Shown piece after piece: positions 53,295 through 62,078 of a stretch of 64,000 nucleotides of DNA (position 1 is the first letter of the stretch; each line of letters starts with the position of its first letter). This DNA is from Myxococcales bacterium. Lineage in GTDB: Bacteria > Myxococcota > Myxococcia > Myxococcales > Myxococcaceae. The stretch is from NCBI GenBank assembly GCA_020846875.1, contig JADLDB010000056.1:62001-126000 (forward strand), written 5' to 3'. The position numbers and the translations under genes are program-made. The notes under the pieces were generated by a model. The model saw only the letters and a program-made list of their open reading frames with translations. It made no database searches and had not been told where the DNA came from.

Positions 53295-54653
53295 TCAGGG
53301 AAGTCCGGGCTCCAGCGCCTTCACCTGTTTCGCGTTGGGGAACCCGCGCACCCGGAAGCGATCGGGCCCCGGGAGCGGGGCCGACTGCACCGCGCGCCCC
53401 AGCATCTTCCGGAACGCGTCCCAGGGCGCCGCGCCGATCACCTGCTGCTCCTTGGGCTTGTCGAGATCGACGAAGACCACCCAGTCCGCCTTCGGCATGA
53501 GCGAGTCCACGGTCTTCGTCAGCACCACGTAGGTGTAGCGCTCGCCCGTCTTCTTGCTCTCCACGCGGAAGAGCGTGTTGACGAAGAGGTCGGTGCCCTC
53601 GGCCTCGTGCTTCTCGTCGAGCGCGGCCTTCTGATCGTTGGCGTCCATCACCCGGGCGTCGTCGGCGTATTCCTTCAGGTCGGCGAAGGCCTCCGAGTCC
53701 GGATCGGGGAGGAAGAGCTCCCACTTCTCGCCTTTCAGGCGCCACGCCCGCCCGGTGGTGGCCCGGGGCAGCCGCAGCGCCTCGTCCACCTCGTCCAGCG
53801 CGGTGAGGAGGCCGTCGGTGTCCTGAGATCCGCTGACGATCAACACGTCGCGGTGGGGGAGGAACACCACCGGATCGCCCTTCACCCGCAGCCGCTTGAG
53901 GCGCGCGGGGGTGAGCACCCGCGAAGGATCGTAGTTGTCCTTCCACGGCGATCGGTACACGCCTTCCACCACCTCCTCGAAGCGCTTCTCTTCGCGGGCC
54001 TCGAGGTTGGCGATCGCGTCGGCCCAGGCCTTCTCGGGCGTCACGCCCCAGTCCTCGAGCTGCCCGGTGGTGACGAACTGCATGCTGGACTCGCCGTCGT
54101 AGACGAGGGCGGCGGCGAGCTCCTCGGCCACCTCCCGCCGGACGACGTTGTGGTCCGGAGTGCGGATGTCGAGGAGATCCAGGTACACGGCGTCGCGCAC
54201 GCTGGGCATCAAGAAGGCCTTCGCGTCCGCGTACTTCTCGGCCATCGGCGCGGGGAACAGGCCGCGGGCGGTGCGATCCACGAAGGCGCCGCGCTCCTGC
54301 TCGGGCGTCTGCCGGTACTCGCCATACAGGTTGGCGAGGGACATCACCGTGCCGGCGTCGGAGCGCAGAGAGCTGTCGGACGGCTGGTAGACGAAGTCGG
54401 CGTGCCCGGCGTCGGCCAGCGAGGCGAGCAGCTGCTGGGCGAAGTCGGCCTCCGTGGGGCCCTCGACCGCTTCGTCGCCACCGGCGCCGGCGTCGGCGAT
54501 GAGCGCGCGAGGCCCGCCCACCGTGCGTGGCTTCGCCTCTTCGTAGTCGAAGTACGAGAGGCCGGCGGCGACCAGCCCCAGCCCCAGGCAGCCCACCACC
54601 GCGAGGCCCAGCCCGAGGGCGATGGCCAGGCCCGTCTTCTTGTTCTGCTCCAT
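53295..54653 (-). CDS. Single-TM protein with DUF1444-like region
   Basis: 452 aa. Start ATG 54653 (MEQNKKTGLAIALGLGL) puts one hydrophobic helix (about 8-32) right after a basic N terminus, then an Asp/Glu/Ala-rich stretch. The middle (PDHNVVRREVAEELAAALVYD, QLEDWGVTPEKAWADAIANLEAR, LPHRDVLIVSGSQDTDGLL) resembles DUF1444 (YtpQ-like) proteins. The C-terminal ~140 aa are unassigned. A longer N terminus by 12 codons is possible but places charge before the helix. No clear function. Confidence 0.78.
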   Translation of the reverse strand: MEQNKKTGLAIALGLGLAVVGCLGLGLVAAGLSYFDYEEAKPRTVGGPRALIADAGAGGDEAVEGPTEADFAQQLLASLADAGHADFVYQPSDSSLRSDAGTVMSLANLYGEYRQTPEQERGAFVDRTARGLFPAPMAEKYADAKAFLMPSVRDAVYLDLLDIRTPDHNVVRREVAEELAAALVYDGESSMQFVTTGQLEDWGVTPEKAWADAIANLEAREEKRFEEVVEGVYRSPWKDNYDPSRVLTPARLKRLRVKGDPVVFLPHRDVLIVSGSQDTDGLLTALDEVDEALRLPRATTGRAWRLKGEKWELFLPDPDSEAFADLKEYADDARVMDANDQKAALDEKHEAEGTDLFVNTLFRVESKKTGERYTYVVLTKTVDSLMPKADWVVFVDLDKPKEQQVIGAAPWDAFRKMLGRAVQSAPLPGPDRFRVRGFPNAKQVKALEPGLP

Positions 54654-54673
54654 GGGCCGCTGCAAAGGACGGC

Positions 54674-54702
54674 GGCCCGCCGGGGTCAACCCCCAACGGG
54701 CC
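54674..54702 (-). terminator. Possible terminator hairpin after the Bax-inhibitor-1 gene
   Basis: GGCCCG (54674-54679) / CGGGCC (54697-54702) plus inner GGGG/CCCC pairs around a TCAAC loop, just downstream of the gene at 54730 on the minus strand. There is no U tract, so it may only be a structured spacer. Confidence 0.35.
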
Positions 54703-54729
54703 GTGCCGGGACGATTCTGGCACCTTTGG

Positions 54730-55440
54730 TCAGCGCCGCCGGCCGAACAACCGCAGGAGCGCGAGGAACAGGTTGATGAAGTCCAGGTAGAGGATCAGCG
54801 CGCCGTGGATCGCCAGGGACTGCGCCGAAGAGAAGCCGCTGGACGCGTGGTATTGGCGCAGCTTCTGGGTGTCGTAGGCGGTCAGCCCCGCGAAGATCAC
54901 CACCGCCGCGGCGGACTTCACGAAGCCCAGCATGTCCGACTGGAGGAAGATGTTGACGATCCCCGCGATGATGATCCCGATGAGGCCGATGAAGAGGAAC
55001 GGCGCCCAGGCCGACAGGTTCTTCTTCGTCACCGTGCCGTACACGCTCATCGCGGCGAAGCCGGCGGCGGTGATGAAGAAGGCCGAGGCGATGCTGCCCA
55101 GCTCGTACACGTAGAAGAGGACCGAGAAGACCAGGCCGTTGATGAAGGCGTAGATGAGGAACATCCCCGCCGCGACCGGGCCGCTCACCTTCTGGGCGAT
55201 GAAGGAGAAGAGGAGGACGATCCCGAAGCCGCCCAGCATCAGGATCATGAAGTGGGGCGCCAGGGCGGCGAACAGCGCCTGGTTGCTCGCCACCACCCAC
55301 GAGGTGATGCCGGTGAGCCCCAGGCCCATCGTCATCCACCAGTACACGCGCTGCATGAAGACGCGCGCCGACTCCTGCGCCAGCACTCCGCCCGCGGAGT
55401 AGTCGCCGTACGCGCTCTGTCCCTGAGGTTCAAACGCCAT
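54730..55440 (-). CDS. Bax inhibitor-1/YccA-family membrane protein
   Basis: 236 aa, seven hydrophobic segments. It begins MAFEPQGQSAYGDYSAGGVLAQESARVFMQRVYWWMTMGLGLTG. Family signatures include the helix VVIFAGLTAYDTQKLRQ, with the conserved acidic residues involved in proton/Ca2+ gating, and the end LILYLDFINLFLALLRLFGRR. BI-1-type proteins are stress-related membrane channels; the cargo in bacteria is uncertain. Thirty-five bp downstream of the ATP-grasp-like gene stop on the same strand, so possibly co-transcribed. Confidence 0.93.
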   Translation of the reverse strand: MAFEPQGQSAYGDYSAGGVLAQESARVFMQRVYWWMTMGLGLTGITSWVVASNQALFAALAPHFMILMLGGFGIVLLFSFIAQKVSGPVAAGMFLIYAFINGLVFSVLFYVYELGSIASAFFITAAGFAAMSVYGTVTKKNLSAWAPFLFIGLIGIIIAGIVNIFLQSDMLGFVKSAAAVVIFAGLTAYDTQKLRQYHASSGFSSAQSLAIHGALILYLDFINLFLALLRLFGRRR

Positions 55441-55475
55441 GTGTGCTCGGCTCCCTTCTTCAAGAAGACTGCGGA

Positions 55476-56948
55476 CTACTTAACCCATGCCCGGTGGGAC
55501 GCCAGCAGGCCCGCCGCCACTTCGGAACAGATCAGCGGCAGAACGCCGCCGCCCCCGACGATGTTGACGATGTGGGAGGGTGAACCCCGGCACACGCCTC
55601 CCCACGCCGGCTGTTCGGCCAGCCCCACCGACGCGTAGGTCGAGAAGTCGACGAAGAGCCCGGTGGGGAGCTGCGTCTTCCCGCTGCACAAGAGGTGAGC
55701 CTGGGGGCTGGTCTCCACGACCTCCTGGACGACGAAGCCGCCGCCCACGGGATCCTCAACGGCCTTCGCGCACACCTGATTCCAGTCGAGCGCCTGCCCG
55801 TACGCCGCCTTCACCCGCTCGGCGAAGCCCGGCTCGTGACGGGTGCGGCCCACGAAGACGGCCCGGCCGCCGTAGTCCCAGCTGCGCTTCAAGACGTAGC
55901 GATCCGGCTCCGCCGCCACCCGCGCGCGCAAGGCCTCGCCCCGGAAGTGCCGCGTCCAGGGGACGGCTTCGGCGATCGCCTGCAGCTCGTCCGCGGTGAG
56001 GCCCGCCGCCTTCGCCAGCGCCGAGTCTTCTTGTGCCTCCGACAGGAGCGCGAACACCGCCTTCACCTCTACCTGCGAGGCGGGAAGGTTCAGCACCACC
56101 GCGCGCGTGCCGTTCTTCTCCAGGAGCAGCCGCTTCACGTACTCGGCGCCGGCGAGGTCCGCCTCCTCCAGCCGCCGCACGAAGACGTGCCGGTACACCA
56201 GCTCGTACGCCTTGGCGTGGGCGCGCACCGCGTCGTCGCCGGACAGCTCGTCGGGGAACACCACGTCGGCATCGGCGCCGTACTCGCCGAAGCGCTCGCA
56301 CAGGTAGCGCTGCTCGGTCAGTTGGGCGTCGTTGCGGCGGCAGAGCAGGGCGACGGTCCGCGCGGCCTTCCCCGCTCGCACCTGCGCGTAGCCGGCCTGG
56401 AGCGCGTCGTAGAGCGCGCGCGCGTTGGAGCCGTTCTGCTTCTTCCACCCGTCGATGATCGCCGCCGAGGCACCCCACGCGCGGCCCACCACCTCGAGGA
56501 AGGTGTGCGCGGCGATGTCCGAGTAGCCCTGCATCGCGGGGATGGTGGCGTTCACCTCCAGCGCCATCACCGCGCGTCCCACGAAGAAGTCCACCCGGGT
56601 GGTGACCAGCGTGGCCAGCGCGGTGAACGTCGCCTTCGCCAGCTCGCGCTCCAGCGGCGACAGCCCGTCCAGCACCAGTCCAGCCCGCTCCCCCGAGAGC
56701 ACCAGCCGCGACAGCTTCAGGGTGGCGCTGGCGATGTGCGCGGCGAGCTTCTGACGGCGGGCGAGCTCGTGGGCCGGGAGGATCACCGGGGTGGCGGTGA
56801 TGGGAATGGGCTTCGTCGAGCCGTCCTCCTTCTTCGTCACCGCCAGGCCGCGCTGGTACGCGGTGGCGGCCAGCTCTTCTCCGAAGCGCGCCGCGTCGTT
56901 TTCGAGAGCAGCGAGCAGCTCCTTCTGATCGGCAGGCGACAGCACCAT
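55476..56948 (-). CDS. ATP-grasp-like protein of unknown function
   Basis: 490 aa, cytoplasmic. The first half is helical (ALENDAARFGEELAATAYQRGLAV) and contains ALEVNATIPAMQGYSDIAAHTF. The middle has YGADADVVFPDELSG. The second half has DRYVLKRSWDYGGRAVFVGRTRHEPG, an ATP-grasp-type glycine loop with Lys, and GGFVVQEVVETSP, which matches the strand following it in glutathionylspermidine-synthase-like, circularly permuted ATP-grasp proteins. The final SHIVNIVGGGGVLPL resembles the metal-binding end. Assignment is weak: a ligase acting on a carboxylate is likely, substrate unknown. The start is ATG 56948. Confidence 0.68.
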   Translation of the reverse strand: MVLSPADQKELLAALENDAARFGEELAATAYQRGLAVTKKEDGSTKPIPITATPVILPAHELARRQKLAAHIASATLKLSRLVLSGERAGLVLDGLSPLERELAKATFTALATLVTTRVDFFVGRAVMALEVNATIPAMQGYSDIAAHTFLEVVGRAWGASAAIIDGWKKQNGSNARALYDALQAGYAQVRAGKAARTVALLCRRNDAQLTEQRYLCERFGEYGADADVVFPDELSGDDAVRAHAKAYELVYRHVFVRRLEEADLAGAEYVKRLLLEKNGTRAVVLNLPASQVEVKAVFALLSEAQEDSALAKAAGLTADELQAIAEAVPWTRHFRGEALRARVAAEPDRYVLKRSWDYGGRAVFVGRTRHEPGFAERVKAAYGQALDWNQVCAKAVEDPVGGGFVVQEVVETSPQAHLLCSGKTQLPTGLFVDFSTYASVGLAEQPAWGGVCRGSPSHIVNIVGGGGVLPLICSEVAAGLLASHRAWVK

Positions 56949-57076
56949 GGGCCCGCTGTCTAACCCATCGCGCTGCGCTCTTGGGGCAACCGTTGCGTGA
57001 CGGCCCCCTTTGCGCTTTGTCGGCGGGCAGATCCCGCACCGTCGAGGCGCGCGCTGGCTGGAAAGGAAGGCACGTC

Positions 57077-57622
57077 ATGATCCACCGCTTCACCCGAGAG
57101 CAGGGGGCGCTTCTCGTCATCGATCTGCAGGAGCGCCTCGCCGCCGCCATGGCCCCCGAGCGCCTGGAGCGGGTGGTGAACCGCGCGAAGGCCGCCATCG
57201 AAGGCGCCAAGGCGCTGGCCCTGCCGCTGGCGATCACCGAGCAGTACCCGAAGGGCCTCGGCCCTACCCTCAAGCCGATCGCCGAGGCGATCCCCGGCTT
57301 CTCGCCGGTGGAGAAGTCCGAGTTCTCTGCCTGGCTGCCGGCGGTGAAAGAAAGGCTGGCCGGCCGCACCAGCGTGCTGGTGACGGGCATGGAGACGCAC
57401 GTGTGCGTCTTCCAGACGGTGCGCGCGCTCAAGGACGCGGGGCTGACTCCCTACGTGGCGGTGGACGCGGTGCTGTCCCGCAGCGACACCGACTACCGCG
57501 CCGGCCTCGAGCTGTGCCGCGATCTCGGCGCGCAGCTCACCACCGTGGAGGCCGCGCTCTTCGATGCCCTGGGGCGCGCGGGGACGCCGGAGTTCAAGGC
57601 GATCTCCAACGCCGTGAAATGA
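57077..57622 (+). CDS. Isochorismatase-family hydrolase
   Basis: 181 aa. Start ATG 57077 (MIHRFTREQGALLVIDLQERL) follows AAGGAAGG at a good distance; an upstream in-frame start lacks one. Catalytic triad of the cysteine-hydrolase family: Asp in VIDLQE, Lys in QYPKGLG, Cys in TGMETHVCVFQTV. Closest to the short, ISOC-like (YcaC-type) members, whose true substrate is usually unknown; not a siderophore isochorismatase from context. Divergent from the ATP-grasp-like gene. Confidence 0.9.
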   Translation: MIHRFTREQGALLVIDLQERLAAAMAPERLERVVNRAKAAIEGAKALALPLAITEQYPKGLGPTLKPIAEAIPGFSPVEKSEFSAWLPAVKERLAGRTSVLVTGMETHVCVFQTVRALKDAGLTPYVAVDAVLSRSDTDYRAGLELCRDLGAQLTTVEAALFDALGRAGTPEFKAISNAVK

Positions 57623-57712
57623 TCCCCGCGCAAGGGGGAGATGTAGGGGGAGGTGCTCGTCGCGGGTATTGGTCTGCGCCGGTCGCCAGGGACCGTGCGA
57701 CACTCTCGCGTC

Positions 57713-60280
57713 ATGCGCGCCTGTCGCTGGCTGGCAGTTGGACTGGTCGTCGCAGTCCTCGCGGTGGGCTGTTCCGGGAAGCCGTCCTCGGGGGCGATCC
57801 AGGTGAAGGTGAACCTGCTGCCCGGTCTGAAGAGCACCTGCGTGCGCGTCGAGGTCTACCCCTCGGGAGGAGTCACGCCGGAGGAGAGTGGGCCCATCCT
57901 CCTCGCAGGCAAGACACAGGTGACGGTGGGCGTGTTGCCGACGGGGCAGGCCGAGCCGGTGACGGTGCAGGCGGTGGGCTACTCCGACGCGGACTGCAAC
58001 TCGCGCACGACGCCCGCCGAGGTCAGCGACATGGTCTCGGGGCGCTTCGCCACGCCGGTCACCGTGCTGGAGATCACGCTGGGGCCGCCTTCCGGCGACG
58101 GCGGGACGGACGCGGGCATGGGCGGAGGCCTGGACGGGGGAAGCGACGCGGGCGTCGACGGAGACGGGGACGGCTTCCTCGTGCCCGAGGACTGCGACGA
58201 CACCGATCCGCTCATCAAGCCTGGCGCCCAGGAGCTGTGCAGAGATCGCCTCGACAACGACTGCGATCAGCTCATCGACTGCGCGGACTCGAGCTGCGAT
58301 CTCCAGGTGTGCGCGGTGACGATGAACGGCGGGGCGACTTGCGGCAGCGGCCTGTGCCTCGAGATCGCTTGTGGCGACCAGGAAGACAACGACGGAGATG
58401 GACTGCCTGACTGCCGCGACCTGGCGGACTGCACCGGACAGACGTGCGGAGCTTCCGGGACCTGTGACGCCGCGGACGGCGGCCGCTGCGTGGCGCTGAA
58501 CGAGATGAGCCTGTGCAACGACGGCCAGGACAACGACACCGACACCTTTGTCGACTGCGCCGACTCCGACTGTCCGGTGGGCTCGGTGTGCAGCGACTTC
58601 GATCCCTGCACCGACATGGACACCTGCAACGGCTCGGGCGCCTGCGTCCCCGCAGGCCCGGTGACGTGCATGAGCCCGCCCAACACCGCCTGCTACGAGA
58701 TGATGGGCACCTGTCTGCCCGACGCGGGCGGCAGCTGCGACTACAGGCTGAACCAGGGCATGAGTTGCAGCGACGGTCGCGTGTGCACCAAGGGCGACAG
58801 CTGCGACGCGGACGGCGGCTGCGTGGGTGCTCCGGCGTGCGACACCCCGCCCAACGCCTGCTACGGCGCGCTCGGCACCTGCAACGAGGCGGACGGCGGC
58901 GGCTGCGACTACGCCCCACTCCCGCCCGGGCCGTGCGACGACAGGAACAACTGCACCGCCAACGATAGCTGTGACGGCGACGGTGGGTGCGCGGGCAGCC
59001 CCGTCGCCTGCACGCCGGATCAATGCCAGCAGCAGGCGGGCTGCACCGACGCCGGGACGTGCCTCTTCAGCGTCAAAGTCGGAGGCGCCTGCGACGCCGG
59101 GCCTGGGCCCCTCGGCTCCTGCAATGCGGCCGGCGCCTGCGTCCCCAAGCCGGCGAACGTTTTCCCCTTCACTCCGAGCAACTTCACCGAGGCGCAGTTG
59201 CCGGCGACCGCCGGGGCGCTCACCTTCGACTGCGGTACCACCACGGTGGACACGGGAGCCCCGGGCGCGTCGTCGCTGACCTGGACGAACAACTGTACGG
59301 GCAATCCTGGCGCTCCGGCGTTCACTGAGGTGACGATCGGCTCGGCCGGGGCGGTGTTGCTCTTTGCGGATTCGCTTACCGTCGCCAGCGGTGCCACGTT
59401 GCGTGCGGTGGGCTCGCGGGCGCTGATCCTGGCGGTGCGAAACGACGCCACCGTCAACGGCACGATTGACGTGGGCTCGACGAACGTCGCCGGCGCCGGC
59501 GCCAACCAGGACTGTGTTGGCGCGGCAGGTACCAACGGGGGAGATGGCACGGGCAGCGGCAGCAACACTGCAGGCGGTGGCGGCGGGGGGGCCTTCGGCT
59601 CCAACGGTGGCGCAGGCGCAGTAGGTGAGGGCGCTACGGCCGGCGCTGCAGGTGCCGCGATCACCGGGACCGGGCGGCTGGTACCGCTTCGCGGCGGGTG
59701 CAACGGCGGCAACGGCGGGCGGGTCTCCAGCCAGAACGGCATCGGCGGCAACGGCGGCGGAGCGGTGCAATTGACCGTCGCAGGCACCCTCCTCGTCTCC
59801 TCGACCGGCCGCGTGACTGCCTACGGGCGTGGGGGACAGGGGGGCTTGAACACCGGAGGAAGCAACTCGGGGACGCGGGGCGGCGGGGGGGGCGCCGGGA
59901 GCGGCGGAGGAATCCTCCTCGAAGCAGCCACGCTCAGCCTGAATCCGATGGGGGCGATCACCGCCAACGGCGGCTCCGGAGCCCAAGCGGCGGGCGGAAG
60001 CACGGGCGCAGACGGAAGAAGCGGCAACGTCGCGTCGTCGGCGATCGTCACCGGGGCGACGAGTGGCACCTGTGGCGGAGACGGGGGTGATGGTGCGGCT
60101 GGGTCGACCAACGCGACGGGAGGAGCCCCGGGCAACTGCTACAACGGCGACAGCGGCGGAGGCGGCGGCGGCGGAGTGGGGCGCATCTTCTTGCGCGGCT
60201 CCACCTCCTGCACCCTCAGCGGGGTGATCAGTCCCCCAGCTCGTGGCAGCGGCGCCAACGGGTGTCCGCCAGTGCCCTGA
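57713..60280 (+). CDS. Large Cys- and Gly-rich lipoprotein (MopE-like metal-binding motifs)
   Basis: 855 aa. Start ATG 57713: MRACRWLAVGLVVAVLAVGC, lipobox with Cys20. Domain order: ~130-residue N-terminal domain, an Asp/Gly linker (DGGTDAGMGGGLDGGSDAG), a calcium-like motif DGDGDGFLVPEDCDDTDP followed by DRLDNDCDQLIDCADSSC (the 'putative metal-binding' repeat of MopE and myxobacterial surface proteins), a ~300-residue Cys-rich region, then ~380 residues of Gly-rich repeats (SGSNTAGGGGGGAFGSNGG). Probably an outer-membrane-anchored surface protein. Function is unknown. Tail-to-tail with the LysR gene (3 bp apart). Confidence 0.82.
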   Translation: MRACRWLAVGLVVAVLAVGCSGKPSSGAIQVKVNLLPGLKSTCVRVEVYPSGGVTPEESGPILLAGKTQVTVGVLPTGQAEPVTVQAVGYSDADCNSRTTPAEVSDMVSGRFATPVTVLEITLGPPSGDGGTDAGMGGGLDGGSDAGVDGDGDGFLVPEDCDDTDPLIKPGAQELCRDRLDNDCDQLIDCADSSCDLQVCAVTMNGGATCGSGLCLEIACGDQEDNDGDGLPDCRDLADCTGQTCGASGTCDAADGGRCVALNEMSLCNDGQDNDTDTFVDCADSDCPVGSVCSDFDPCTDMDTCNGSGACVPAGPVTCMSPPNTACYEMMGTCLPDAGGSCDYRLNQGMSCSDGRVCTKGDSCDADGGCVGAPACDTPPNACYGALGTCNEADGGGCDYAPLPPGPCDDRNNCTANDSCDGDGGCAGSPVACTPDQCQQQAGCTDAGTCLFSVKVGGACDAGPGPLGSCNAAGACVPKPANVFPFTPSNFTEAQLPATAGALTFDCGTTTVDTGAPGASSLTWTNNCTGNPGAPAFTEVTIGSAGAVLLFADSLTVASGATLRAVGSRALILAVRNDATVNGTIDVGSTNVAGAGANQDCVGAAGTNGGDGTGSGSNTAGGGGGGAFGSNGGAGAVGEGATAGAAGAAITGTGRLVPLRGGCNGGNGGRVSSQNGIGGNGGGAVQLTVAGTLLVSSTGRVTAYGRGGQGGLNTGGSNSGTRGGGGGAGSGGGILLEAATLSLNPMGAITANGGSGAQAAGGSTGADGRSGNVASSAIVTGATSGTCGGDGGDGAAGSTNATGGAPGNCYNGDSGGGGGGGVGRIFLRGSTSCTLSGVISPPARGSGANGCPPVP

Positions 60281-60283
60281 CCG

Positions 60284-61183
60284 TCACGCCCTCGCCGCGC
60301 TCACCATGCCCGGCACCGTCGCCAACCGCCGGGCCAGGTAGTCCACGAAGACGCGCGCCCTCAGGGGGATGAAGCGCGCCGACGGGTACACCACGCTCAC
60401 CTCGATCGGCGTCAGCGGGTGCGCCGGCAGTACCTCCACCAGCCGCCCCCTCCTCACGTCGTCCGCGACGAGGAACTCGATGACGAGGCCGATCCCCAGC
60501 CCGCGCAGGAGCGCCTCGCGCAGCACCACCGCGTTGTTCGACAGGAAGCCGGGCGACATGGTCACCGTGGCCCGGCCCGCCGTCACCTGATCTCCGGTGG
60601 GCAGACCGCTGAAGCGCACCGAGCGGTGATCCGCGAGGTCTGCCGGCTGCTGGGGCGCGCCGTGCGCCTTCAGGTACGCCGGGCTCGCCACCAAGAGCCG
60701 CCGCATCGTCCCCAGGCGCCGCCGCACCACCGACGGATCCTTCACCTCGCCCAGCCGCAGCGCGAGATCCGCGCCCTCCGCCACCAGGTCCACGAAGGCG
60801 TCCAGGCAGGTCACCTCGCACCGCACCTGCGGGTGATCGCGCTGGAACTCCGCCGCCACCGGCCCCAGGAACATCTCTCCCAGCACCACCGGCCCGTGCA
60901 CCTTGAGCGTCCCCTGCGGCGCCTCCCGCTCCTCCAGCTCCGTGTCCGCCTCGTCCAGCGCGTCGATCAACGAGCGGCACCGCTGGTAGTACCGCTGCCC
61001 CGCCTCCGTCACCGTCACGCTGCGGGTGCTGCGCAGCAGCAACTGGCTGCGCAGCCGCGCCTCCAGCGCCGCCAGCGCCTTCGACACCGTGGGCTGCGTC
61101 ACCCCCAGGTCCCGCGCCGCCTTCGACAGGCTGCGGCGCTCCACCACCTTGGCGAACACCCGGATCTGTTGCAGCTGGTCCAT
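60284..61183 (-). CDS. LysR-family transcriptional regulator
   Basis: 299 aa. N-terminal winged HTH (about 1-60): MDQLQQIRVFAKVVERRSLSKAARDLGVTQPTVSKALAALEA. C-terminal substrate-binding domain (about 90-295) with VRCEVTCLDAFVDLVAEGADLALRLGEV and LLRGLGIGLVIEFLVADDVRRGRL, closest to the large CrgA/DsdC-like group. Transcribed divergently from the Rossmann oxidoreductase gene, with a palindrome at 61188-61206 in the shared 94-bp region, so it probably controls both. Effector unknown. Confidence 0.95.
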   Translation of the reverse strand: MDQLQQIRVFAKVVERRSLSKAARDLGVTQPTVSKALAALEARLRSQLLLRSTRSVTVTEAGQRYYQRCRSLIDALDEADTELEEREAPQGTLKVHGPVVLGEMFLGPVAAEFQRDHPQVRCEVTCLDAFVDLVAEGADLALRLGEVKDPSVVRRRLGTMRRLLVASPAYLKAHGAPQQPADLADHRSVRFSGLPTGDQVTAGRATVTMSPGFLSNNAVVLREALLRGLGIGLVIEFLVADDVRRGRLVEVLPAHPLTPIEVSVVYPSARFIPLRARVFVDYLARRLATVPGMVSAARA

Positions 61184-61187
61184 GGAT

Positions 61188-61206
61188 TCATTCCACTCCG
61201 GAATGA
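61188..61206. promoter_or_regulatory. LysR-type binding palindrome
   Basis: TCATTCC-actcc-GGAATGA, perfect 7-bp arms with a 5-bp centre, containing T-N11-A (61191-61203), the core of LysR sites. It lies 5 bp upstream of the LysR start and ~70 bp upstream of the divergent oxidoreductase gene. Confidence 0.7.
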
Positions 61207-61277
61207 GTCATATCGCCACCCTCGGTCTTCTGGGGCCGCGCCCTCGCCTCTAGTTTCCTCGTCACCGAGGAGGTCAC

Positions 61278-61937
61278 ATGAAGATCGCGGTCTTTGGCAC
61301 GGGGGACGTGGGACAGGCCATTGCCACCAAGCTGGTCTCGCTGGGACACGAGGTGAGGCTCGGCTCCCGCACGGCCACCAACGAGAAGGCGAAGGCCTGG
61401 GTGGAAAAGACGGGGGCGAAGGCCTCCACCGGCACCTACGCGGACGCGGCGAAGTTCGGCGAGTGGGTGTTCAACTGCACCCTGGGCGCCGGCACCATCG
61501 AGGCCCTCAAGATGGCGGGGGAAGGCGCCCTGGACGGGAAGATCGTCGTCGACCTCTCCAACCCGCTGGACTTCACGAAGGGCATGCCGCCGTCGCTGTT
61601 CCTCTCCAACACCGACTCGCTGGGCGAGGCCGTGCAGCGCACCTTCCCGAAGGCGAAGGTGGTGAAGACGCTCAACACCATGTGGAACGGGATCATGGTG
61701 AACCCGCGCCTGCTGCCCGACACCCACGTCAACTACCTCTGCGGCAACGACGCGGGCGCCAGGGGACAGGTGAAGGAGCTGCTCAAGAGCTTCGGCTGGA
61801 AGGACGAGGAGCTGCTCGATCTGGGCGACATCACCAACGCGCGCGGTACCGAGTCCATCCTGCCGCTGTGGGTGCGCGTGTACGGCGCCACGAAGAGCGG
61901 CGCCTTCAACTTCAAGATCGTCGCCGCGAAGGGCTGA
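61278..61937 (+). CDS. F420/NADP oxidoreductase-like Rossmann-fold protein
   Basis: 219 aa. N-terminal MKIAVFGTGDVGQAIATKLVSLGHEVRLGSRT is a GxGxxG Rossmann motif with Arg positions suited to NADP(H). The remaining IVVDLSNPLDFTKGMPP and VVKTLNTMWNGIMVNP are the typical loops of the NADPH-dependent F420 reductase-like (COG2085) family, whose members in most bacteria have no proven substrate. Start ATG 61278 has AGGAGG upstream. Divergent from the LysR gene, probably its target. Confidence 0.9.
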   Translation: MKIAVFGTGDVGQAIATKLVSLGHEVRLGSRTATNEKAKAWVEKTGAKASTGTYADAAKFGEWVFNCTLGAGTIEALKMAGEGALDGKIVVDLSNPLDFTKGMPPSLFLSNTDSLGEAVQRTFPKAKVVKTLNTMWNGIMVNPRLLPDTHVNYLCGNDAGARGQVKELLKSFGWKDEELLDLGDITNARGTESILPLWVRVYGATKSGAFNFKIVAAKG

Positions 61938-61960
61938 CGAAGATCTCTTGGGGGAACCCG

Positions 61961-62017
61961 TCGGCCGTGGCCGCGGTGGGCGCTCTTTTTGGGGCTTCCG
62001 CCGCGGACCACGGCCGA
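61961..62017. repeat. Long inverted repeat between the oxidoreductase and FolB-cupin genes
   Basis: A 16-bp arm (61961-61976, TCGGCCGTGGCCGCGG) is complementary to 62001-62017 with a single bulged A at 62007; loop 24 nt with an internal T5. The stem is strong enough to act as a terminator for the gene before it or as a binding site, but lacks a following U tract. Confidence 0.7.
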
Positions 62018-62078
62018 TGTCTTGGGTGGTGGCGGCGCAGTGGCTTTCCGGGCGCGCGCGCCGTACATCAGGCGCCGC

